NCBI GenBank assembly: GCA_002429965.1
Contig: DJBG01000053.1
Span: 7,927-13,275 of the forward strand
Origin: Hungatella sp. UBA5982
GTDB lineage: Bacteria > Bacillota > Clostridia > Lachnospirales > Lachnospiraceae
DNA length: 5,349 nucleotides
Reading direction: 5' to 3'
Made by a program: the position numbers and the translations under genes. Below the pieces are notes generated by a model that was given only the letters and a program-made list of their open reading frames with translations, had not been told where the DNA came from and made no database searches. Of this stretch, positions 1 to 5,349 are shown in pieces; position 1 is the first letter of the stretch, and each line of letters starts with the position of its first letter.

Positions 1-385
1 GTCCCACCCAGTCAAGGGCTTCCTTCCCCCGTTTCATGGCTTCCTCCCTGGGAATACGCCTTGCCGTAACAAGGCCTTCTATCACATTTTCCAATGCCGT
101 TTTATTAGCAAAAAGATTGTAATTTTGAAAAACAAAGGCCGTTTTTCTTCTGATCTCCAGGATCTGCTTTTTGGTGGCTTTTTTTAAGTCCACGTGGGTA
201 TCCCCGATGGCAAGCTGCCCGCTGTCCGCATTTTCCAGGAAATTAATGCATCGCAGCAATGTGGTTTTTCCCGATCCGCTGGGGCCAAGGACAACAACCA
301 CCTGGCCATCCTCCACCTCCACAGAAACATCCTTTAGGACCTGCTGCTTTCCAAAGGCCTTTTTTACATTCTTCACTTCAATCAT
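1..385 (-). CDS. Amino-acid ABC transporter ATP-binding protein, 3' end outside window
   Basis: The first 128 residues are present, with the rest cut by the window edge. The start is ATG at 385, with a perfect AGGAGG seven bases upstream; the gene overlaps the permease end by eight bases. My translation begins MIEVKNVKKAFGKQQVL. Seen: Walker A GPSGSGKT at residues 34-41, the LRCINFLE segment typical of polar amino-acid importer ATPases, and the Q-loop FVFQNYNLF with Gln87, followed by ANKTALENVIEGLV. The NLFANKTALENV wording is characteristic of TcyN/GlnQ-type ATPases and looks most like cystine importer TcyN. The ABC signature, Walker B and switch His fall beyond position 1. It would energise the importer on the cytoplasmic face. 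Confidence 0.95.
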   Translation of the reverse strand, partial: MIEVKNVKKAFGKQQVLKDVSVEVEDGQVVVVLGPSGSGKTTLLRCINFLENADSGQLAIGDTHVDLKKATKKQILEIRRKTAFVFQNYNLFANKTALENVIEGLVTARRIPREEAMKRGKEALDWVG

Positions 386-1088
386 ATGGATTCCTCCTAA
401 ATTTACCTGTATGGCGTCTTAAAACCTTTGCCAGGTATTCGATCATAATGGTAAATGCCCAGTATATGACTGCGGCCGCCACATATCCTTCAAAAAAGGA
501 ATACGTCCGGGAGCTTGGAATGGTGGCTCCTGCCACAATTTCAATAATGCCGATGGCCATGACTACGGAAGAGGCCTTAATTAAGCCTACCACATGATTG
601 ATCAGGGTGGGAATCGCCGCCGGGATCATCTGGGGGATAATGATCCTTCTGATGGTCTGGACCTTTGTAAGACCTACGGAGTACCCGGCTTCATCCTGCC
701 CCTTATCAATAGACATCAGGGCTCCCCGGACTCCCTCTGATATGGAACAAACCGCAGTAAGGCTCAGAGCAAAAATTCCTACCCAAATATTATCTACGTC
801 AGCGGCTTTTGTTTCAATATGTAAAAATCCTGCCAGGTCATTGAATTTGAGCATGAAAACCAGGTTGTATATCATCAGAGCCACCACAATGGGAACGCCC
901 TGATATACGGTGACAAAAATCCCAAGAAGCTTATAGAGAACAGGCACTTTATAGACCCTGACCAGCGCAGTCACCGTTCCCAGGGTCAGGCCAATGGCCA
1001 GTGGAATGAACACAAGCTTCAGGGTATTGGGAAAATACTTAATACCATAAATAAAGCTTTCATAAAAATGAGCTGTATTGAAATTCAT
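378..1088 (-). CDS. Amino-acid ABC transporter permease (second of two)
   Basis: 236 residues. ATG at 1088 sits in an ATGA overlap with the preceding permease, and an AGAAGG site (1095-1100) is six bases upstream. Seen: a first membrane segment near residues 20-43, the permease signature VYQGVPIVVALMIYNLVF (61-78), and the cytoplasmic EAA loop with Glu133-Ala134, Gly139 and Pro152. These are followed by the segment LINHVVGLIKASSVVMAIG, typical of the family. It is clearly a paralogue of the other permease and not a duplicate, since the two differ throughout. Having two different permeases matches importers of the TcyL/TcyM kind, where a heterodimer forms the translocation path. The stop lies eight bases inside the ATPase gene. 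Confidence 0.93.
   Translation of the reverse strand: MNFNTAHFYESFIYGIKYFPNTLKLVFIPLAIGLTLGTVTALVRVYKVPVLYKLLGIFVTVYQGVPIVVALMIYNLVFMLKFNDLAGFLHIETKAADVDNIWVGIFALSLTAVCSISEGVRGALMSIDKGQDEAGYSVGLTKVQTIRRIIIPQMIPAAIPTLINHVVGLIKASSVVMAIGIIEIVAGATIPSSRTYSFFEGYVAAAVIYWAFTIMIEYLAKVLRRHTGKFRRNPYD
393..398 (-). promoter_or_regulatory. Ribosome binding site of the ATP-binding protein
   Basis: A consensus AGGAGG on the minus strand lies seven bases before ATG 385, inside the permease coding region. Confidence 0.8.
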
Positions 1089-1786
1089 TCTAATCCTTCT
1101 CTCCCATACTCCAGTTTTGTATTCAGGTAATAAAAAAGAAGCCGGATTGTTAAACTGATAACAATATAGATAATCACCACAAACACATAAGCTTCCAGTA
1201 CGTGTTTTGTGGCCGCGCCGATGGATTTGGCCCTCCCCATGATATCGGTAACGCCAATAAGAAATACAAGAGAGGAATTTTGAAACAGGCCCACCAGATC
1301 AGAACCAAAAGCCGGCAGGGCAACCCTCACCATCTGAGGCAAAAGGATCTTTCGAAAGGTCTGAAACTCCGTAAGTCCCACGCTTAAGCCCGCCTCTGTC
1401 TGCCCATAGGGAATGGATGTGATTGCGCCGTAAAATATGGCAGAAAGAAATGCTCCCTGATTTAAGATAAAGGTGATATAAGCAAACGTTACCGCACTCC
1501 ATCCCCGGTTGATGTTGGTACCGAAAACAGGATCAATAAGGGCCGGTATCCCGTAATAAATAATCATCAACTGCACCAGCATGGGGGTTCCTCTCATAAA
1601 TGAGACATACACCTTAAAAAACGAATACAGGACCGGTATTTTTTTGAGCTCTGCCAGAACAATGAAGGCGGCAAGAAGCACTCCGAATACCGTGGCATAA
1701 ACCACAATCCAAAAGGTCACTGATAAATACGGAAGAATTTTAGGAATATTTTCAAAGAACCGCTCCCAGCCAAACAGTTTATCCAT
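1085..1786 (-). CDS. Amino-acid ABC transporter permease (first of two)
   Basis: 233 residues. ATG at 1786 lies four bases after the TAA of the binding-protein gene. Only a weak purine-rich site (GGAAAG) is seen upstream, so translation is probably coupled. Seen: a hydrophobic segment from about residue 19 to 45, the His/Glu/Gln/Arg-type permease signature FMRGTPMLVQLMIIYYG (63-79), several further membrane segments, and the EAA loop from Glu131-Ala132 through Gly137 to Pro150, which docks onto the ATPase. Length and layout are typical of the HisM/TcyL-type polar amino-acid permeases with about five membrane helices. It forms a heterodimeric channel with the next permease. Its TGA overlaps the next start as ATGA. 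Confidence 0.93.
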   Translation of the reverse strand: MDKLFGWERFFENIPKILPYLSVTFWIVVYATVFGVLLAAFIVLAELKKIPVLYSFFKVYVSFMRGTPMLVQLMIIYYGIPALIDPVFGTNINRGWSAVTFAYITFILNQGAFLSAIFYGAITSIPYGQTEAGLSVGLTEFQTFRKILLPQMVRVALPAFGSDLVGLFQNSSLVFLIGVTDIMGRAKSIGAATKHVLEAYVFVVIIYIVISLTIRLLFYYLNTKLEYGREGLE

Positions 1787-1790
1787 ACCA

Positions 1791-2621
1791 TTACTCGCTT
1801 TCCGTATAATCCCCGCCGATTACATCCTTTGATATCTGTGCAAGCTTTCCGCTTTCCTTTAATTGCTTTACTGCTCCATCCACTGCCTCCTGCAACCTGG
1901 TATTGTCTTTTGCAAATACAAAGTATGTGGATGAAGACTGGACCGGCTCTCCCGTCACCTTTAAGACATCCTTGCCGCCTCCATAGTTTTGATTCAGCTT
2001 TTCCGTATCCCGCTTTGTCAGGATGGTGGCATCCCAGACTCCGTTTACAAGGCCTGTAACAGTCTCTTCATCGGTTGAATTGTTCACGTAATCAATCTTT
2101 ATGGGATTATCCGGATGGTCTTTATTATAATTCTCCAGGATATACACGGAATTTGACCCGGTGGAGCTTTTTACCTTCCGGCCCTTAAGATCATCCAGGG
2201 ACTTAATATCCGTCCGGTCACTTGTTACGGCAAGGTAGGTCACATAGGTGGTATATGGTTCTTTTGCAAATAAATACTTTTCATCCCTTTCCTTGTTCCA
2301 CTCGTATTGATGGGCTGCAAGATCAATCTTGCCCGCATCAAGGGAAATCAGAACATTGGCAAAATCAGAGGTCTGATATTCAAATTCATACTGGGGAAGC
2401 AGCTCATCCACTGCCTTTAAAACCTCATACTCATACCCGGCAAGATCTCCTTTCTCATCCAGATAGCAATAAGGCGCATAGGCATTACCGGTTCCTACCA
2501 CCACTTTTGTGACCCCGCTGTCTGCGGCCGCCGTCTTTTTGCCGCATCCTGTCAGCATTGCCGCCCCCAATGCTGTCAGAACCGCTTCCAAAGCGAACTT
2601 TTTTATCCATCGATTCATCAT
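1791..2621 (-). CDS. Amino-acid ABC transporter solute-binding lipoprotein (family 3)
   Basis: 276 residues from ATG at 2621. This start shares a base with the upstream TAA and is preceded by a purine-rich GGAAGG site. A second ATG at 2618 is equally plausible. The open frame extends upstream to 2702, but that part is antisense-free, proline/glycine-rich sequence inside the preceding gene and is not a signal peptide. Seen: a basic start (NRWIKK), a hydrophobic stretch and lipobox LTGC with Cys26 as the lipidation site, so the mature protein is anchored outside the membrane. The periplasmic-binding fold signatures of family 3 follow: APYCYLDEKGDLAGYEYEV (49-67), then FANVLISLDAGKIDLAAHQYEWNKERDEKY, and the second-lobe segment LKGRKVKSSTGSN. 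These resemble cystine-binding TcyJ/TcyK-type proteins more than glutamine- or arginine-binding ones, but ligand identity cannot be read from the sequence. It captures the substrate for the two permeases encoded directly downstream. Confidence 0.93.
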   Translation of the reverse strand: MMNRWIKKFALEAVLTALGAAMLTGCGKKTAAADSGVTKVVVGTGNAYAPYCYLDEKGDLAGYEYEVLKAVDELLPQYEFEYQTSDFANVLISLDAGKIDLAAHQYEWNKERDEKYLFAKEPYTTYVTYLAVTSDRTDIKSLDDLKGRKVKSSTGSNSVYILENYNKDHPDNPIKIDYVNNSTDEETVTGLVNGVWDATILTKRDTEKLNQNYGGGKDVLKVTGEPVQSSSTYFVFAKDNTRLQEAVDGAVKQLKESGKLAQISKDVIGGDYTESE

Positions 2622-3052
2622 TACTTCCCTTCCTTTCCTTTTAATGTTACATTCGCCATCCCCCGAAGTGTCTGATGGTGGTCCACCCGGTGAAAATACC
2701 ATGTGATTTTCTCCAATGTGTCTTCAATTTTTCCTTCCACATCAAAGGTGCTGACCGCCTTTTTCTCAAGCTGTTTCTGAATGTGGAAGCCGATCTTTTT
2801 GCAAATGACGCAACGGCAGTCTGCTATGAAATCCACCTTGGGATGGTTTTCCCGGGAGCCTTCGCAGCCCCCTCCTTTACACCCGTCCTTACAGGCGGAA
2901 GGCTCCCCGGCTTCTTTTACGGCTTCTCTTATTTCCAAAAGGGCACACTCCCCTCTTTCTCCCACTTCATAGATGAAAAATTCATGGGCTGACCCAAAAT
3001 TCATATCAATATTCACACCATCAGAAGATGCAACCGCAATTTTATATGGCAT
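2621..3052 (-). CDS. NifX/NifB C-terminal-domain-type cofactor-binding protein with a Cys-rich insert
   Basis: 143 residues. The start chosen is ATG at 3052, because GGAGGGAG at 3057-3064 lies just upstream and the protein then begins directly at the domain (KIAVASSDG). An in-frame TTG at 3082, overlapping the beta stop, would add ten residues with no family counterpart. Seen: the N-terminal half, KIAVASSDG...NFGSAHEFFIYEV (4-30), and the segment IADCRCVICKKIG (76-88) followed by a short helix-like tail match the dinitrogenase iron-molybdenum cofactor biosynthesis domain found in NifX, NafY and the C-terminus of NifB. Those proteins bind or shuttle FeMo-co or its precursor, NifB-co. Between these parts is an insert with Cys54, Cys58 and Cys63, and a second group follows with Cys79, Cys81 and Cys84. 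The usual HFGHA histidines are Asn18 and Ser21 here, with His23 nearby. Inferred role: cytoplasmic carrier or chaperone of the cofactor for the upstream DK-like complex. No radical-SAM NifB part is attached. The stop shares one base with the next start (TAATG). Confidence 0.85.
   Translation of the reverse strand: MPYKIAVASSDGVNIDMNFGSAHEFFIYEVGERGECALLEIREAVKEAGEPSACKDGCKGGGCEGSRENHPKVDFIADCRCVICKKIGFHIQKQLEKKAVSTFDVEGKIEDTLEKITWYFHRVDHHQTLRGMANVTLKGKEGK
2628..2633 (-). promoter_or_regulatory. Ribosome binding site of the binding lipoprotein
   Basis: GGAAGG on the minus strand lies six bases before ATG 2621 and nine before ATG 2618, within a purine-only run at the end of the NifX-like gene. 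It fits either ATG, so the exact start is uncertain by one codon. It argues against the start at 2702. Confidence 0.65.
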
Positions 3053-3056
3053 AATA

Positions 3057-3064
3057 CTCCCTCC
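3057..3064 (-). promoter_or_regulatory. Ribosome binding site deciding the NifX-like start
   Basis: The minus strand reads GGAGGGAG here, with GGAGG seven bases before ATG at 3052. This supports that ATG over the in-frame TTG at 3082. Confidence 0.8.
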
Positions 3065-3078
3065 ATGGAACCTGCCTG

Positions 3079-4377
3079 TCAATTGAATCTTGTTCTGGCA
3101 ACGGAATAGATGTCTTCGATCAGTTTTAAGCCTCCGTCATATCCTGCATAATAGCTGTTCATGACCAGTCTTTCATTGACCGGCCAGGATACATTAAGGA
3201 AATGGGCATCCGTCTGTTTTGCAATCTCTTTCTCCCAATGACCTCCAAGGATCAGGGGATATCCATGATAATCATGGGCTTTGATCTCATTGTGGATCTT
3301 ATAGCCATCGGTCTCAAAGCTCACCTCTGCTTCTATACCAAAATTCAGCTCCTTAAAATAAGAACAGACCTTATCACGGAATTCTCTTGGGGTATCATCC
3401 GTCACGAACTGCTTTGCAGGAAATAAACCCAGGTCATTGACCAGGAACTTCGTAATGCCAAGGGCATATTGGGCATCTGACACAACCGTAAACTGCTTTG
3501 ACATGACTCTGGTCTCCAGGAACAGATCCGCATAGCGTTCGATGTAATAGTAATAATAAGCCTCTTTCTCAGCAATAAGGCTTTCAATCTTCTCCTTTGG
3601 CACTCCTGCGAACCCGCCCACTTCCCGAAGGAATTTACTGGTTTCAAAGGCCCCGATGGGGAGGGTTGGATAGTGAAGATAAGGAATTCCAAGCTTCTTC
3701 TCCATGTTCTTCATGTTATTAAGCCCGACCCACGGAGACACCAGTAAGTTAAATTCGGCTTCCGGTATCCTCTTTACGTTACTTAATCCCCTTTGATAGC
3801 CAAATATGGTGTTCGGCGTAAGGCCCAGCTCCCCTACCAGCTTTTCAAGCTCTCTTAAATTTCCCAGCCAGAATTCATCCTGATAAGGCACATCTGCCCA
3901 GATATTCACCAGTTTTTTCACCCGGATATCTGACCGTTCCAAAAGCTGGTCAATGATTGCATCCACCACTTGCTCATGGCCTTTGTAGTTGTTGCCCTTA
4001 AAGCCTGCGGTGGATGCATAGATTACCGGTTTTTTGGCATCCCGGAACCCCTCCACCACTTCTTCGGTGTTGTCACCGACGATCTCCGGGATACAGCCGG
4101 TCAACACCACATATAAATCGGCATCAATGACATCCAGGGAGTGTTTGATGGTTGACTCAAGCTTTTTAACGCCTCCGAACACAACATCCCTTTCGTTGAT
4201 GCTGGTGCAGGGATAGATGTTGGGTGAAAAATAGCCGGAGCTTCCTGAGGAATTGGAAAGCTTCTGGGCACAGCCCGGACCGGAATGGAGGACCGGAATC
4301 GCCCGTTCAATCGCCTGAACGGTCTGCATGGCGCTCATCGCGCATTTATACCTCTGTTTGTCTAAGATCTTCGCCAT
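3079..4377 (-). CDS. Nitrogenase component 1 beta-like (NifK-like) subunit
   Basis: This is a complete 432-residue protein. The start is ATG at 4377, with an AGGAGG site 10 bases upstream and a one-base overlap with the alpha-like stop. Seen: Cys12, Cys36 (in HSGPGCAQ) and Cys95 (in TGCIPEIVGD). Their spacings of 24 and 59 almost equal those of the NifK P-cluster ligands Cys70, Cys95 and Cys153 (25 and 58). INERDVVFGG (60-69) corresponds to the NifK segment around MTED..VFGG. The middle carries GIPYLHYP and a FLREVG segment, and the C-terminus has GYDGGLKLIEDI, as expected for component 1 proteins. At 432 residues it is clearly shorter than Mo-type NifK (about 520), mainly because it lacks the long N-terminal extension. 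The role inferred is cytoplasmic partner of the alpha-like subunit, forming the P-cluster-bearing interface that passes electrons to the alpha cofactor. A scaffold (NifN-like) role is possible. The presence of all three cysteines, the alpha partner and the absence of a second DK pair in the window favour a catalytic subunit. Confidence 0.9.
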   Translation of the reverse strand: MAKILDKQRYKCAMSAMQTVQAIERAIPVLHSGPGCAQKLSNSSGSSGYFSPNIYPCTSINERDVVFGGVKKLESTIKHSLDVIDADLYVVLTGCIPEIVGDNTEEVVEGFRDAKKPVIYASTAGFKGNNYKGHEQVVDAIIDQLLERSDIRVKKLVNIWADVPYQDEFWLGNLRELEKLVGELGLTPNTIFGYQRGLSNVKRIPEAEFNLLVSPWVGLNNMKNMEKKLGIPYLHYPTLPIGAFETSKFLREVGGFAGVPKEKIESLIAEKEAYYYYYIERYADLFLETRVMSKQFTVVSDAQYALGITKFLVNDLGLFPAKQFVTDDTPREFRDKVCSYFKELNFGIEAEVSFETDGYKIHNEIKAHDYHGYPLILGGHWEKEIAKQTDAHFLNVSWPVNERLVMNSYYAGYDGGLKLIEDIYSVARTRFN

Positions 4378-5349
4378 CAGCCAATCGCCTCCTCTAAGAA
4401 GCTTCCCACATCCTGCTTATACCACCAGTCCGTGTAAGGCAGCTTCACTCTTTTTGCAAGATTCTGTTCAAAGCTCCGGTTCCGTATCGTATCTAAAACC
4501 GTATGAGCGAACTCCAGCGTATGCTTATATCCGAATATCATGTATTCGTCCGCCACATAGACTGCCGGCGTCCCCTGTTTAATGGCCCATACCGTAGAGC
4601 CGGGATGGCGGGAAAGGTATAAATCAGGACGGTATTTGTTTAAGATGTTCATCACCTCAAAGTTCTGCTGGTCCGCCACGCTGGTTTCAAAATTGATATC
4701 GTTGTCAAGAAGATAGCTCATAGCGGGGGGAACATCCCCGTTTTCATATTTCTTGTCATAATGCCAAGCCAGCGCCCAAACCACTTCGATTCCCAGTTCG
4801 TTTAAAACTCTGGTCACCTCAAAGGTGTAGCCCGGCCCCATTCCGAGAACCGCTTTTAATCCCTTTAATTCTTTCTTCACCGCTTCAATCTGGGGAATAT
4901 AGATTTTTCTCTGTTCTTCTATGTAATTCTCCACCTCCGGCTGCTTGCCGGTCACCCTTCCGATTTCCCTAAGCCAGGTCTCAAATCCAACGATCCCTAA
5001 GGGATTGACGGTCCTGATATAGGGAACACCATACAGCTCTTCTAAGCCGTTGCCCAGATAATTTCCAAGAACTCCGCAGATGCACGTTGTCGCCGCGGAT
5101 TCTGATATATGTTCCAGTTCTTCCACCGTTGCGTTGGCATATAAAAAAATGGGTTCTAAATCAAAATTCTTAAACATTTCAATGATTTCATTTCTGGCGC
5201 TTTCGAAAAAGTTTTTAAAATTAACGGTTTTTCTTTTCTGCTCGGGCGGCTTTACGATTCCGCTTAAGACCGCATGATCGGATATATCAAACCCAGTCGC
5301 CCAAATCCGTGATTTAAAGCCTTCGCAGTGAACGGCTATGACAGGCACC
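4377..5349 (-). CDS. Nitrogenase component 1 alpha-like (NifD-like) subunit, 5' end outside window
   Basis: Seen: 323 in-frame residues run from the window edge to a TGA at 4377-4379. The fragment opens inside the nitrogenase motif VHCEGF (Cys8, numbering from the codon at 5348), which matches the Cys183 region of NifD. A GTG at the edge is an internal Val codon, not a start. About 170 N-terminal residues, including the expected P-cluster cysteines, lie beyond 5349. Cys91, in CICG, sits exactly as far from the following YGVP as NifD Cys275, the cofactor Fe ligand, sits from YGIP. At the positions of NifD Gln191 and His195 I read Trp16 and Phe20. At the position of His442, in the segment GTPAVYVAD, I read Ala266 with Asp267 next to it. 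Family knowledge: oxidoreductase/nitrogenase component 1 proteins form cytoplasmic alpha2beta2 complexes that receive electrons from a NifH-like Fe protein. Inference: a nitrogenase-like reductase for a substrate other than N2, paired with the downstream beta-like subunit, whose start overlaps this stop by one base (TGATG). Confidence 0.9.
   Translation of the reverse strand, partial: VPVIAVHCEGFKSRIWATGFDISDHAVLSGIVKPPEQKRKTVNFKNFFESARNEIIEMFKNFDLEPIFLYANATVEELEHISESAATTCICGVLGNYLGNGLEELYGVPYIRTVNPLGIVGFETWLREIGRVTGKQPEVENYIEEQRKIYIPQIEAVKKELKGLKAVLGMGPGYTFEVTRVLNELGIEVVWALAWHYDKKYENGDVPPAMSYLLDNDINFETSVADQQNFEVMNILNKYRPDLYLSRHPGSTVWAIKQGTPAVYVADEYMIFGYKHTLEFAHTVLDTIRNRSFEQNLAKRVKLPYTDWWYKQDVGSFLEEAIG
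4388..4393 (-). promoter_or_regulatory. Ribosome binding site of the beta-like subunit
   Basis: AGGAGG on the minus strand lies 10 bases before ATG at 4377, inside the 3' end of the alpha-like gene. It allows independent initiation in addition to stop-start coupling, which would help 1:1 subunit production. Confidence 0.75.

Larger units (their letters stand above)
1..5349 (-). other. Probable single operon: nitrogenase-like module plus amino-acid-type ABC importer
   Basis: Seven genes share one strand, with junctions of TGATG (one-base overlap), a 26-base gap, TAATG (one-base overlap), a four-base gap, ATGA (four-base overlap) and an eight-base overlap. None of these gaps contains a hairpin with a T run or a convincing promoter. 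Co-transcription and translational coupling are therefore the likely mode of expression. The promoter lies upstream of 5349 and the terminator beyond position 1. Confidence 0.8.

Noticed and set aside
2622..2702. Longer N-terminus of the binding lipoprotein starting at 2702
   Set aside because: It would put a hydrophilic, Pro/Gly-rich segment ahead of a normal lipoprotein signal peptide and overlap the NifX-like gene by over 80 bases. The GGAAGG site and TAATG junction support 2621 or 2618.
3053..3078. Possible regulatory element in the only gap over 20 bases
   Set aside because: At 26 bases it holds only the ribosome binding site of the NifX-like gene. I see no convincing hairpin, T run or promoter pair.
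3053..3082. TTG start at 3082 for the NifX-like protein
   Set aside because: It adds ten residues without family match, while ATG 3052 has an excellent ribosome binding site and begins at the domain boundary.
171..5277. Plus-strand open frames and short alternative minus-strand frames scattered through the window
   Set aside because: All lie antisense or out of frame within well-supported genes, encode low-complexity or shadow-like sequences and lack convincing ribosome binding sites or recognisable motifs.
3079..5349. True molybdenum nitrogenase (nifDK) for nitrogen fixation
   Set aside because: Local alignment shows Trp, Phe and Ala in place of Gln191, His195 and His442 in the alpha-like subunit, the beta-like subunit is much shorter than NifK, and the neighbour is an amino-acid-type importer and not nifE/nifN. 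No nif symbol is assigned.
3079..5349. Chlorophyll-type (BchNB/BchYZ) or F430-type (CfbCD) reductase
   Set aside because: The retained Cys275-equivalent and three beta cysteines, together with an adjacent NifX-like cofactor carrier, fit a cofactor-bearing nitrogenase-like enzyme better. Nothing for tetrapyrrole synthesis is nearby.

Overview
The window is one tightly packed, unidirectional gene block. All seven genes lie on the minus strand, so transcription runs from position 5349 towards 1. Neighbours overlap by 1-8 bases or are separated by at most 26 bases. No RNA gene, mobile element, repeat array or CRISPR is visible, and there is no non-coding stretch longer than about 26 bases. Both ends cut genes: the first gene lacks its 5' part and the last lacks its 3' part. 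No promoter or terminator of the operon is inside the window.

The strong AGGAGG-type ribosome binding sites, the lipoprotein-type solute-binding protein, the mid-range base composition and the style of the proteins suggest an anaerobic Gram-positive bacterium. A Bacillota/Clostridia member of Lachnospiraceae type is my best guess; the genus is not determined.

In transcription order the first part (5349-2621) is a nitrogenase-like module. It holds the C-terminal two thirds of a nitrogenase component 1 alpha-like (NifD-like) subunit, a complete beta-like (NifK-like) subunit, and a small NifX/NifB-C-terminal-type protein that would handle an iron-sulfur cofactor. The beta-like subunit keeps the three cysteines that bind the P-cluster in nitrogenase, with near-identical spacing. 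The alpha-like subunit keeps the cysteine equivalent to the FeMo-cofactor ligand Cys275. By local alignment from memory it has Trp, Phe and Ala where molybdenum nitrogenase has Gln191, His195 and His442. It therefore looks like a cofactor-bearing nitrogenase-like reductase that does not reduce N2.

The second part (2621-1) is a complete polar amino-acid ABC importer apart from the cut ATPase: lipoprotein binding protein, two permeases and ATP-binding protein. It is closest in appearance to the cystine/sulfur-compound importers of the TcyJKLMN type.

The simplest reading of the whole is an uptake-plus-reduction system. The ABC transporter would import a small amino-acid-like, perhaps organosulfur, compound, and the nitrogenase-like complex would reductively cleave it. 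This parallels the known methylthio-alkane reductase (Mar) nitrogenase-like enzymes, which release sulfur as methanethiol. The link between transporter and reductase rests on operon structure; the substrate is an inference and is not shown by the sequence.
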